Source: Carettochelys insculpta
Lineage: Eukaryota; Chordata; Testudines; Carettochelyidae
Direction of reading: 5' to 3'
Assembly: GCF_033958435.1 (NCBI RefSeq)
Contig: NC_134137.1
Coordinates: forward strand, 319,609,501-319,673,500
Length of the DNA: 64,000 nt
The notes under the pieces were generated by a model. The model had not been told where the DNA came from. It ran no database searches and saw only the letters and a list, made by a program, of their open reading frames with translations. Below are positions 47,655 to 57,399 of the stretch, one piece after another. Numbering within the stretch: the first letter of the stretch is position 1; every line of letters starts with the position of its first letter. A program made the position numbers and the translations under genes.

Positions 47655-48103
47655 GGCTGTGTCTAGACTAGAGGGATTTGTTGGCAGAAGTTTTTGTTGG
47701 AAGATATCTTGTGACAAAACTTCTGTTGACAGATCACAGCCAGACCATAGGGAGGATCGAAAGAGCAATTGGCTTTGTCGATGGAGAGCAGCTTGACTGC
47801 CCAGCCACTCTATTGGCAAAACAGCCAGCCAGAAGCATGGTAGACAGGGTTGCCCAGTCTCTCGGAAGCCCTTTCTATTGACAGAAGGCCCCCCCAGAAT
47901 GTCCAGAACAGCTTTTTGTCCACAGATTTCTGTTAACAGAGATGTTCTTCTCGGGTTGAGCCAGGTACAGCTGTTGACAAAAGTACTGTGTTCTGTTTAC
48001 TTACGGTCAACAGAACACCCTTGGGAATCTGGATGCTCCATGGGTTTTGTCAACAAAACAGCCATTTTGCCCACAAATCCCTCATCTAGACATAAACATA
48101 GCC
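47655..48103 (+). mobile_element. TCTGTTGACAGA-type MITE (family C), TGA duplication
   Basis: 449-bp element. It starts GGCTGTGTCTAGACTAGAGG and ends ATCTAGACATAAACATAGCC, flanked by a perfect TGA on each side (47652-47654, 48104-48106). The interior carries CTTCTGTTGACAGATC and TTCTGTTTACTTACGGTCAAC-like motifs. It is inserted in the gag region of the minus-strand Gypsy element. Confidence 0.88.
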
Positions 48104-48355
48104 TGAGGTATCAAGTATCCATCAGAGCCAGAACTTCTTCATAGTCATCTTTGTAACTGTCTTCAGTAAAGTCAAAAGATTTAAAGATGTCCTCTACCTG
48201 TTTCCCCATGTATAAATTAAAGAAAACACCTGTATATTTCCAGTTTTCTTGTGAAGCTAGTTTACAATTCACAGTCTTGCCAAATATTACTTCCTGTCTG
48301 TCCATTGTGGAGGTTTGTCAAAGCCAAAGTTCTGTGAAGCATCAAAGAGTGACAT
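48104..48355 (-). pseudogene. Gypsy gag remnant, N-terminal part
   Basis: Minus strand. An ATG at 48355 opens with MSLFDASQNFGFDKPPQWTD. A frameshift at about 48300 leads into a 64-codon frame (48305-48111) holding NLYMGKQVEDIFKSFDFTED and SYKDDYEEVLALMDT. This follows the Gypsy gag pattern in which a Phe-x-x-Pro-x-x-Trp segment is followed by MG..AEDILKSF and a Y..V...FD.YF motif. The frame breaks at the MITE insertion. With 47390-47651 and 45580-46455 it forms one broken element. Confidence 0.65.
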
Positions 48356-48640
48356 GTTGAGTACCTCTAACCTTTGTTGCTGTTTTCCTTTGTTGACTCT
48401 TGATACCATTTGTGTATTTCTGTTCCAGATAAGGACAGATTACAGAGCTTGTTTGTATATCCCAGATGTGTTCATCATAAGACCCTTTAAGGCACTGCCA
48501 GGAATGACAGAGGGCTGGTTAAACAAAGTACTTAACAAATAATGCCACCTAGTATGATACAGTTTTGCCTTTCTTTACACAGACCAAGTTTGTTGAATTT
48601 CCTGGGGTCAAGCAGACTATCTTTTTCACTTTGGCTCAGT
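48356..48640 (-). other. Probable leader of the minus-strand Gypsy element
   Basis: Upstream of gag on the minus strand is AATGGTATCAAGAGTCAAC (about 48412-48394), which resembles a primer-binding or leader region. No LTR could be confirmed. Confidence 0.3.
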
Positions 48641-48647
48641 TTTTATA

Positions 48648-48898
48648 ATTTAGAATTGTAGGGCTGGAAGGGAGCTCAGGTGGTCATCTAGTCCAACTCT
48701 CTGCTTCAAGCAGGATCAACCCCAACTAAGTCATCCCAGCCAGGACCTTGTCAAGCTGAGACTTAGAAACCTCTAGGGATGGAGAATCTACCACCTCTCT
48801 AGGCAACGCATTCCAGTGCTTCACCACCCGCCTGGTGAAGTAGTTTTTCCTAATATCCAACCTACTCCTCTCCTTCTGTAACTTCAGACCATTGCTAT
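48648..48898 (-). mobile_element. CR1 LINE 3' fragment
   Basis: On the minus strand the sequence runs TAGGATATTAGGAAAAACTAC, then a segment encoding [21 protein letters not shown] residues, CTTGACAAGGTCCTGGCTGG and GGTTGATCCTGCTTGAAGC. It ends CCCTTCCAGCCCTACAATTC. It is the same subtype as the fragment at 6351. Confidence 0.9.
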
Positions 48899-49319
48899 TT
48901 GCATTTTTTAAAGCTGGATTGTATACTGTCCTAGAGCTACTGAACCAGTTTATTTTTATAAAAGTCTAGTAATCAAATAGGATCTAACAACAGTGCAATT
49001 AGGTGGTGGTAAAGTTTACCCACCCCTGTCTGTTAATGTGGTTTATCTCTCTAATTATAGAGCTGTTCAGAAAAGGAGACATTTTGAAATATTTTTAATA
49101 TAATAGGTTTTTCACTTGAAAATGTTTAACCACACTTTTAACTGAATATATTAAGGTTCTTTTGGTTTGGTTGTTTTTTCCATTCTTTCAATCTTTTTCC
49201 TTTCTTCTCTTACACTTTATTTTTAGTGCTCCCCATCCCATTAGTTCATTTTTTCCACTTTGCCACTGAACCAGGTTAGGGCAGGAAAGGCTAACTATAG
49301 GAGAAAATATTTTGCTAGA
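48899..49319. other. No recognised feature
   Basis: T-rich, unique-looking. Confidence 0.4.
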
Positions 49320-49322
49320 TTA

Positions 49323-49763
49323 AGCTGTGTCTACACTACAGAGTTCTATTGACAGAAGTCACTGTTGACAGATATTTCCCAACAGAACCTCTATCTACAG
49401 AATATATCCCACCTAATCGTGGCTTCCTCTGTCTACACTTTTGGTCAACAGAGAGCAGCCAGATTGCCCAGCCCTCTGTCAGCGGAACAACCAACCGGAA
49501 GCTCTGCAAACAGGGCTGCCTGGTAAATCAGAAGCTGCCTCTGTCAACAGAGGGCCCACCTGGAGCATTTACACTATTTTTCTGTCTACAGAATCTGTCT
49601 ACAGAGTGCTATGTCTCAAACTTTCGAGATATAACTCTGCCAGGGAAAAGGTAGTGTTCTGTCGACAGATTCTCTACACCACAAATTTGTAGTGTAGATA
49701 TTCCCTCATTTTGTAGACAAAAGGCCTCTTCTGTTAACAAAACTTCATAGTGTAGACACAACT
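49323..49763 (+). mobile_element. TCTGTTGACAGA-type MITE (family C), TTA duplication
   Basis: 441-bp element with ends AGCTGTGTCTACACTACA and, from the other side, AGTTGTGTCTACACTATG. It is flanked by TTA at 49320-49322 and 49764-49766. It contains ATTGACAGAAGTC, CTGTCAACAGAGGGC and TCTGTCTACAGAGTGC motifs. The right TTA is also the left flank of the next element. Confidence 0.88.
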
Positions 49764-49766
49764 TTA

Positions 49767-50230
49767 AGGTGTGTAGACACCACAAAGTTGTTTTGAAATA
49801 ACAGCCGCTATTCCAAAATAACTTTGTGAGCATCTGCCCAGTGCAGCTGCTATTTCAAAATAATTTTGAAATAGTGGTGGTCCTATTTCAAATTAGGTAA
49901 ATCTGTTTTCATGGGAAAGAGAGCATATTTAAAAAAATATTCCAAAATAGATATTTCAGAATAGGGTCTGTGTAGGCAGGGAATAGGAGCTATTACAAAA
50001 TATGTTATTCTACAATAGCTTATTATGAAATAAAGCTGCTGTAAAGGCACAGTATTTCATATTACAGCCATTGGAAGCTCTAATTATGTGTTGACACACT
50101 GTTTTGGAATAAGTTTTGCTTATTTTGGGGCTTCCCTGTAGTGTGCACACATTATTCTGAAATATCTTATTTTGGAATAGTAACTCTGGAATAAGATAGC
50201 CCAGAATAACTCCATAGTGTAGACATACCC
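49767..50230. mobile_element. TATTTCAAAATA-type MITE (family E), copy 2, TTA duplication
   Basis: Starts AGGTGTGTAGACACCACA and ends with a stretch whose reverse complement is GGGTATGTCTACACTATGG. The flanks are TTA at 49764-49766 and 50231-50233. The interior consists of TTTTGAAATA and ATTTCAAAATAA motifs. It sits directly against the family C element. Confidence 0.85.
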
Positions 50231-50603
50231 TTACAGCCTTTGCCTACCTTTTCCAATTTCCAGGCTGAATTTCTTTGTGTCTAGCTTATAGCCATCTTTT
50301 CTAGTAGCAAGGTTGTCCCGGACCTTAAATACTTGTTCACCTGCCTTGATATTTACCCCTCCCCACAATTACTTGATCACTAATAATTCTTCATTTTGAT
50401 CTTACTGGTCCTGGATTCAAATCATTACTAATAACCAGCTTTTCACAATAAGTGCTCTATTTTGTCTGCATTATCACCCATTTGAGTCCTTCTTGCCTGT
50501 CAGAAAGCCCTACACAAACAAACGAAACTTCATAATGATTAAGCATTGATTGTTTTTTCCAAGTGCAAGAAGTCTGATTTTGATATAAATATGCATTTAA
50601 CAA
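50231..50603. other. No recognised feature
   Basis: No repeat or coding signal that I can support. Confidence 0.4.
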
Positions 50604-50874
50604 AAGAGGTGCATCTACACTAGAATGCAATGTCCAAGTAGCAAGCCAAACTTCGAAATAGCGTGCGCCGCATCTACACACGGCACATGCTACTTCGAAG
50701 TTAGACTGTGAGACATCAAAATCGTTATTCCTATCAGAAGATGGGAATAGCATCCTACATCAACATCTAACATCGACGTATGACACGTGTAGGTGTTCCG
50801 CTTCCCGCTACTTCGAAATAGTGGGGTCCGCCATGGCCGCAATCAGCTGTTAGGTGGAGATGTAGACAGAGCAG

Positions 50875-51491
50875 ATGGCAGCAAGCCAGCCCCCCAAGGA
50901 CCCCCAGGGCTTCTGCCTCGGGCCATCCCAGAGCTCCCAGGCCTCCAGCCAGCAGGGCAGGAAGTGGGGCCCCTCCTGGACCGACTCTGAGCTTCGTGAC
51001 CTGCTGGGGCTCTGGGGTGAGGAGGAGGTGCTCCACATAAAGAGGAGCAAGCGGCAAAACGTGGAGGCATTCACCCGGCTGGCTGAGGGCCTGGCCACCT
51101 GGGGTCACCCTGCCCGCAGTCCTGACCATGTCAGGAGTAAGGTCAAGGAGTTGTGGCAGGGTTATGCCAGGGCCTGGGACACAGCCAGCCAGTCTGGGGC
51201 TGCCCCCACTGCTTGCCCTTATTACCGGGAGCTCAGGGCTACCCTAGACCCCAGGACACCTACTCCCCCCCAGCCACCCTTGACACCATGGCCTCAGAGC
51301 CCCAGCAGGCCTCGGAGCCAGAGTTGGGTCCAGAGCCCAGCCCTGCAGCCCCAGGGCCAGAGCCAGGACCATCCACCCCGGCCATGGAGTGGGCCAGAGA
51401 GGAGGGGGAGCTGGTGCTGGACATCTCCTCCCGCATCTCCAGCTGGGCATTCACCCAACGGGCTTCCCTGACCATGGTGGTGGACTGTCGG
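50875..51491 (+). pseudogene. Myb/SANT-like Harbinger accessory protein, exon 1
   Basis: ATG at 50875. Residues about 28-105 form a Myb/SANT-like (trihelix-type) DNA-binding domain. It opens with KWGPSWTDSELRDLLGLWGE, continues with NVEAFTRLAEGLATWGH and ends VRSKVKELWQGYARAWD; the tryptophans of the three helices are visible. A Pro-rich linker follows. A frameshift near 51245 moves the likely original frame to one reading MASEPQQASEPELGPEPSPA and EGELVLDISS up to 51491. A canonical donor GGGTACGTAT lies at 51490. Transposon genes of this type supply the Myb-like partner of the Harbinger transposase. Multiple TIR-proximal motifs upstream might act as its promoter. It is broken by the frameshift. 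Confidence 0.8.
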
Positions 51492-52276
51492 GTACGTATC
51501 CCATAGGGCACACACCCCCAGGGCATGGGGCGGGGACACGATGGCTGTGTCTACACGTGCCCCAAACTTCGAAATGGCCATGCAAATGGCCATTTCGAAG
51601 TTTACTAATGAAGCGCTGAAATGCATATTCAGCGCTTCATTAGCATGCGGGCGGCAGCGGCGCTTCGAAATTGACGAGCCTTGCCGCCGCGCGGCGCGTC
51701 CAGACGGGGCTCCTTTTCGAAAGGACGCCACCTTCTTCGAAGTCCCCTTATTCCCATGAGCTCACGGGAATAAGGGGACTTCGAAGTAGGTGGCGTGCTT
51801 TCGAAAAGGAGCCCTGTCTGGACGCGCCGCGCGGCGGCAAGGCTCGTCAATTTCGAAGCGCCGCTGCCGCCCGCATGCTAATGAAGCGCTGAATATGCAT
51901 TTCAGCGCTTCATTAGTAAACTTCGAAATGGCCATTTGCATGGCCATTTCAAAGTTTGGGGCACGTGTAGATGTAGCCGATGTGACCGGGGGTCCCCCAT
52001 ATCCCTAGCAGACCCCAGCCTGCCAGGGCCCAGGCAGACCATGGCCCAGGGATGGTGCCACAGCCACTAGTGTCCATCAGCACCTTCACCCATGGACAAT
52101 GCCGTGCCCCACCCCTGGTGGGAGGTGGCGGACCACTGGAAGGGGCCACCCACTGGGCCACTGCACACACCAATGGGGGATGGGGACCAGATGCCCATGG
52201 GGGGTTGGGGGGGTGGGCCACAGGTCAGGGCTTGGTACTCACAGCCTCCCTCCTCCCTTCCCACCTTTTTCTGCAG
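51492..52276 (+). other. Predicted intron of the Myb-like gene
   Basis: GT at 51492 within GGTACGTATC and a pyrimidine-rich acceptor CACCTTTTTCTGCAG ending at 52276. The intron is 785 bp, of which 436 bp is the inserted foldback MITE, leaving about 349 bp without it. The splice sites are inferred from consensus only. Confidence 0.55.
51543..51978. mobile_element. Foldback MITE (family G), 436-bp near-perfect palindrome with nested palindromes
   Basis: The ends are GGCTGTGTCTACACGTGCCC and GGCTACATCTACACGTGCCC, flanked by GAT (51540-51542, 51979-51981). The left and right halves are inverted copies with about seven mismatches over 218 bp; the axis lies between 51760 and 51761, with no loop. 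Each arm contains smaller palindromes: one centred on ATGCAAAT with arms AACTTCGAAATGGCCAT, and one centred on ATGCAT with arms AATGAAGCGCTGAA. It is GC-rich (CGCGCGGCG, GCGGCAGCGGCG) and full of CpG and TTCGAA sites. It inserted in the Myb-like gene's intron after the 3.19-kb element formed. High arm identity suggests recent gene conversion or a young insertion. Confidence 0.93.
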
Positions 52277-52690
52277 CCTCACCATCCAAGGGCCAGGACA
52301 GCATGGCACCATCCGTGGTCCCAGACAGCCCCCCAAGATCCCCAGACCATCACTGCCTGAGGGCACCTCCTGCACCAGGACGGGCCCACCCCTGCTGGGG
52401 CCAGAGGCACACCACCCATGACCCCGAGGTGGCCGCTGCCCTCTGGCGCCAGGTGGATGTCATGGAGCAGAGGCTCCACTTCAAGGTGCAGGAGGCTGCC
52501 TGGCGCAGGAGGCCTCTCAGGACTTCATGGCCACCTTCAACTGTGTGGCCTCCACCTTTGAGGAGCTGGTGGCCTGGCTGTCCCACCCCCCAATGCCCTC
52601 CATACTACCCTCCCTGCTACGTCACCTGACGTCCCACCTGCCACCCCACCTGCCAGCTCCACAGGTCAGGAGTCCACTGGGGCTGATGAC
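52277..52690 (+). pseudogene. Myb-like Harbinger accessory protein, exon 2
   Basis: Downstream of the acceptor the trace carries LPEGTSCTRTGPPLLGPEAH, PEVAAALWRQVDVMEQRLHF and, after a frameshift near 52515, QDFMATFNCVASTFEELVAW. The last two form the heptad-like C-terminal helix typical of Harbinger Myb-like proteins, where Trp/Met/Leu-rich helices follow an acidic Pro-rich linker. At least two frame changes occur. A Pro-rich end (SHPPMPSILPSLL) follows. Confidence 0.6.
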
Positions 52691-52960
52691 CAGGGTGAGG
52701 ACCAGCCCCAGCCATACCTCCCCATCCTCCTGGCCCCAGCCGGCCTCACCGGGGACCCTGGTTGGGTGGGGCACCAGCCACCTGGACATGGCGGGCATTA
52801 TGCCCATCCACCCCTGTCCTGGAATGATGAGCCAATGGCTGGCCTGCCCACATCTCCCACATGTATATAATTGTACCCCATGTATATAGTTATTTTTCAT
52901 GATGCTGCTTGTTATTAGTTTTAGATGCACAGAGGTGAGGTTTTTAGTTATTTTAGCAAT
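52691..52960. other. Spacer between the convergent genes of the Harbinger element
   Basis: Contains AT-rich sequence at 52860-52985 with ATATAATTG and TTTTTATTT-like runs, which may include both polyadenylation regions. Inference only. Confidence 0.3.
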
Positions 52961-53088
52961 GAAGCAGTTTTATTTTTCATAAACCCCGTGTCCTGTGTGC
53001 TTTTGGTGGGGGCAGTATGTGGATGCTGGGGCGGTGTGCAAGGGACCCACCAGGGATGTCCTGGGTGGTGCTTACTAGGCTGCCCTGG

Positions 53089-53430
53089 TCAAAGTACTCC
53101 TCTGGTGAATCCCATGACAACTGTGTCCAGGTCCCCAGCTTGGATGACCCTGTGCAGCAGGAGGATATTGAGCCCACACACCACCTGTGGGGAGGGGACA
53201 TGCGCGCCCATGAGGGTATGCAGAGTGCACCCTTCACCCCAGCTCCAGAGCTGGTGGGTCACCTGGTTGGGGGGGAGAAGGAGGGCCCGATGGTCCAGGG
53301 CATCCCCTTGTGCCCCTGGGGAGGGATCCCCTGCCAGGAGCTGCTGGGTGGCCACCCGTGAAGCATCTACCAGGGCGCCTTCCCCACAGGAGGCAGCCTG
53401 GAGGGCTTCCAGCTGCTGCTGGACATCCAC
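53089..53430 (-). pseudogene. HARBI1-like transposase fragment
   Basis: Minus-strand frame of 113 codons. The segment GLNILLLHRVIQAGDLDTVV, followed by MGF, matches the part of Harbinger transposases just before the catalytic block, usually of the form AIN.VLL.RVV.LGDVD..VAGF..LGFPNC. Just upstream VTHQLWSWGEGCTLHTLMGA fits the ALWKLAT region. The DDE catalytic residues should follow but the frame continues TRGVL and then stops, so the core is deleted. It converges with the Myb-like gene, the usual arrangement in this superfamily. The match is short and by eye. Confidence 0.6.
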
Positions 53431-53800
53431 ATCTGCAGGCTCAAGGTCTGTGAGGCTTGTGTCACCAACACAGGGCTCATGCAGTGCAGGCCAGGTGTGT
53501 CTGGGAGGAGCCCTTTAAGGGAGCAGCTTGCTGTTGCCCCAAAAGAGCTAGTCTGTCCTGTGGCGCTGTCCGTGGGCTTTTTTGGCCCCTTATTTTGAAG
53601 AGGGGTGCTTGTGTGTGTGGACGCTCCATATTTCACTCCATGGTGGCCCCTTTCAACGTTTCCCATCGCTACTTCGACGTTGAACATCAATGGCACCAGC
53701 CCCAGGTGTGTGGACGACACGCGTCGAAGTAGCCTATTTCAATGTCATTACTTCAAAATAGCCTGCTTTGACGTAGCGTCCTATTGTAGACGTAGCCAAG

Positions 53801-54298
53801 AAGTTTGCATGCCAATACTATTTGACTCATATTATACTGGCATATCCTATTTGCTTTTTTATTTGAGATGTGTAATTCCTGAGGATAATAAAATATGAAG
53901 GAGATTACTATGAGGCACTTTGCCTCTTAAAGTTCATTCCCTTTTTAGCATCTCTCAAATGAGGGCAAAGATTTGCAAGAAAAAATGTTTTTATGCTCGG
54001 ATAACAGAGTGCACTTATGATAAGTTGCTTGGAACTCCTTGCCAAAAAATACACGTTTCTTTTCCTGACTTGGATATTCTACCATTCATCTGTGCCCTCT
54101 ACCTGTACTAACATCTTCTGGACATGTCACTACATGATAGAGTGAACACACACCACATATTAGCCTTTCATCCTTTAAGGATCATGCCTGTCTTAGCTCT
54201 AAAGTAAAAATGACCTTTACCTCATTCCTGTTTGTGTGGATTGGCATTTGCTTAGAAGCCCAAATGGGAGTAACAGGGGAGTTGAAGGTCAGAACTGA
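53801..54298. other. No recognised feature
   Basis: No repeat or coding signal that I can support. Confidence 0.4.
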
Positions 54299-54569
54299 GG
54301 CTATGTCTAAACTGCAGGCTTCTGTTGGGAGCCTGGAGGTCTCCTGAAAGAACTCTGCTGTGTTGGGAGAATTCGGCTGACATTCCTTCTTCCTCATGAG
54401 GAAGAAGGGGTATCTGGGCAGAGGGGGTTTTCCTGACATTTGGCCCCGTGTGGCCAGGACAAATGTTAGGAAAGCCTCTCCTGACAGAGCTGTTGGCAGT
54501 AAATACACACGTGTTGCTAAAATTGCAGAGCTTGTGCCGACAGTTCTCAGCAATCTAGACAACACTGCC
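54299..54569 (+). mobile_element. MITE (family D), copy 2
   Basis: It begins GGCTATGTCTAAACTGCAGG and contains CTTCTTCCTCATGAGGAAGA, a palindrome, at about 54385. The right part TCTCAGCAATCTAGAC matches the left end of the copy at 44030 in reverse. The right boundary is uncertain. Confidence 0.7.
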
Positions 54570-54614
54570 AGCATCTTTGGAAGGACTTTCCATAGAAGAT
54601 TTTACAGTTACTGG

Positions 54615-55434
54615 GGCTACATCTACATTACAAGATAAATTCAAGTTTATTAAAATTGATTTTGTAATGCTGGGTTTATTAATTCAAATTTGAGTATCCT
54701 CACCTCCCCCCTAAGTCCTGACAAAGTCGAGTTAGTGTTGCCACACTAAATCACCAAACATCGACTGTTGCAGCAGTGCACTGTGGGAATGTATCTCACA
54801 GTTCCCTCAGCCTCATGGAATTCTGGGTTTTTCCACTGTCACAGTATGGGAAGAAATGCCCTGGAAGTGGTTGTGGGTATATGATGTCATCTTTCCACAT
54901 TGCATTGCCCTCATTACCCTCCTGCGGAAAGCAACTGGCCATTTTTTCAGAAGAAGACTTCCCTCCAGCAACAGCCAGCCCTGGCAATCTTTGCCACGGG
55001 GGAGGAAGGAAAAGACTTCCCACAGTGACAGAAAATCTGTGAAAATCTTCACTGTGGGGATGGGGGAGACTTCCTCCCCCGGTGACAGTCAGCCCCCGAA
55101 ATCTTAAATTTGGGGGCTTTCTGTTACCTTACTTCCTGCGCATCTGGAGAGCATAGGAGATGCACCAGCCAGAATGGACAACTGTGGGGCATTGTGGGTT
55201 ACATGTGGGACTCCTCTGGAGGCCAATAAAACCAGTTTAAACAACAGCTGTTTCCACACTACCTTTAAAATGAGCGCTTGCATTCGAACTTCCTGTTAAT
55301 CCCACTCGGGTTGTTGGAGTAATAATATTGGCTCTAGCACCCCCTAAATTTGAAAAATTGTACTTGATGTGTGAACAGTCACAATTTAAAACCAGCTAAG
55401 TGCCTTAGATTCGAATTTATACTCTAGTGTAGCC
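54615..55434. mobile_element. Non-autonomous DNA transposon, about 820 bp (family F)
   Basis: Left end GGCTACATCTACATTACAAG with GATAAATTCAAGTTTATT; right end read inward GGCTACACTAGAGTATAAAT with TCGAATCTAAGGCAC. The subterminal parts are AATTCGAA-like, and the middle is GC-rich with GCACTGTGGGAA and CTGTGGGGCATTGTGGG motifs. No transposase. It has one copy here and no confirmed duplication. Confidence 0.7.
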
Positions 55435-57117
55435 ATAAGGGTGTATTTATACTTTTCTGACTTGAAAGAGCCATACATTCACACTGGATTGCAAGGCATC
55501 CTGTTTGGGTTAATGAGAACATTGAAAGACATTTTGATTTGTGGAGGGAGGAAAGAGCATCTATGAGGATTGTGGAGGCAAACCTGCCACCTACATACTG
55601 TGAAGCAGCTCTGGCTTGGAGCTTAGCAGAATTCCTTTTCCATGAGAAATTCCAAATTAAAAAATAAAATCCCAAAATAAACACAAAACCAAAATTTCCT
55701 GCAGAACAGACATTCTAAATGTTTATTTTAGACACCTCAGAATGACCTATTTACTTCATTTCTGATGTTCCCAGCAGCACACCAGGCAGGAAACTCCAAC
55801 AGCCTTAGAGCTGCAGAGCCAAAGATTCGAATTTTATCATGCCGCTAAGGAGCAGAGAGACTAGAAGCTCTGGAAGTCAGGGAACCTGGGCTCCCCAGTA
55901 GACTACAAGGTAGGATGTTGGGGACCAGAGAAGCCACAGCTATGAGAACAATATTCTGGTGGAAAATTAAAATTAGCTGGCAAAATGAAAAACATCCTAT
56001 GGGCATTTTTAATTTTGTGGAAAGAATTTTCAATTGGAAAATCCATCTGGCAAAAGATTCCTGGTCATCTCTGCCCTTGCTATACCTTTAAATAACTGCA
56101 GTATGCACAGCTCCTGTCCCACAAAGACACACCTCTCACTGTTCATACTCATTCATGGGTGTTCCCCCATGCTTTGCAGGCAGACTGTGGCTGACTTATT
56201 AGGTCTGGAGGTAGGACAAGGTATTTCTGTCTTCTCCCATCCAACCAAGCCACATGAGGCCTCCTATGATCTTCCTCAAAATGGACAATCCTGATTTAGA
56301 GCTAAATAAGCCCACTACAGCCTCCCTACAAAACCTTTGCCAGGGTCTCACTCAGGCTCAGAAATTCATCTAGCTCTGTAGCTTTATGAAAATACAAATT
56401 CTACCTACTGCATACACTGTAGCAGCATTCAGATAACTTTGGCATTGGTAATATTTGAGACTTTGAAGCACTGATATGTTAAGTAAACATTAATCATGCA
56501 CTTTAAATCACGATGTCATCCTGCCTTCAGATGTAGCCTCACACTTGTCATATTTTCTACCTCTTTTTTCTGTGTGAGATGCAAAACTGTGCCTTTGGCC
56601 AATAGGAGCTGAGAGCTTTTACAAATGCCTTACAAATTATATGATTAAACATAAGTTTGAGGTGTACTCAAACAGTGGACAGAAAGACCACAGCAGTTAT
56701 ATGTTTATCTTTTAACCCCAGAGGTTTGATGTCAGGAAAGCTAATCAAAACAAAACAAAACCAAACATCACCTCACATCTCTTTGTGAGAAGGCCTTTGT
56801 CTTCAGAGAACTTTTGAATATCACCGACTTATTCTACCTGCAAGTTTCAGTGAGTGAGGAAAAACATCAGAACTGTCTTAATAGTCTGATCCTGTGAAAC
56901 AAGATATGTCACCAATGTAAAAAAGGGAAGAAAATATTATCTCTCACAACTACATAAATATTAGTATTTTAATAGTCTGTCAATCTCCAGTCTGAGCATT
57001 GCAGTAGTTTAGTTTTAGTTCTCCTTATTTTCCATCCACCTTCCACCAGATAGAAGGGAAAAACTTCAAACGCTTGCTCATGAGCCAAGCTGCAGGTAGA
57101 GGTTCATTTGAGGTCAA
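55435..57117. other. No recognised feature
   Basis: A CCAATAGGAGCTGAGAGC motif at 56599 recurs inverted at 57450, a shared fragment of the GC-rich repeat type. Otherwise nothing. Confidence 0.4.
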
Positions 57118-57186
57118 GTGCCAGGGGCTGGACTCAATGACCTCTCAAGGTCCCTTCCAATTCTATGAGACATGTGCGTCTCAATA
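57118..57186 (+). repeat. SINE 3'-end fragment
   Basis: CCAGGGGCTGGACTCAATGA, CCTCTCAAGGTCCCTTCC, then TATGAGACATGTGCGTCTC. Only the tail is left. Confidence 0.75.
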
Positions 57187-57399
57187 AGTGGGCTGTACTG
57201 ACATCGTGTCTGATCACCACACAGTCCAGATTGTCCTCAACTTCCTCTGATCTCCCTCAGGATTTCCAGTTGGAGAGCTACACAGACCCGTTTCAGTGTT
57301 TACTGCAATAACTGAAAACATAAAAACCAACGTGCTGTATGCAGCTGGGCTGGCCTGACCCCTCAGGAAATTCTCTCAGCTCCTATTCACTGTAAACTG
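57187..57399. other. No recognised feature
   Basis: Short spacer. Confidence 0.35.

Larger units (their letters stand above)
50607..53797 (+). mobile_element. 3.19-kb PIF/Harbinger element with Myb-like gene and transposase remnant
   Basis: The left end AGGTGCATCTACAC and right end GGCTACGTCTAC (read inward) are flanked by AAG on both sides (50604-50606, 53798-53800). The left subterminal region, with TTCGAAATAGC, ATCGACG and GGGGTCCGCCATGGC motifs, is shared with the left end of the 711-bp elements. The right region (TGTCTGGGAGGAGCCCTTTA, then TTCGACGTTGAAC) is shared with their right end. Between them lie a two-exon Myb/SANT-like gene on the plus strand, a foldback MITE in its intron, and a minus-strand HARBI1-like fragment. 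Vertebrate Harbinger elements usually have this pair of proteins: the DDE transposase and a Myb-like partner needed for its nuclear import and DNA binding. Frameshifts and the missing catalytic core show it is dead. Confidence 0.82.

Noticed and set aside
51294..51731. Minus-strand frame of 145 codons opposite the Myb-like exon.
   Set aside because: Shadow of the GC-rich Myb-like exon and foldback MITE; no domain.
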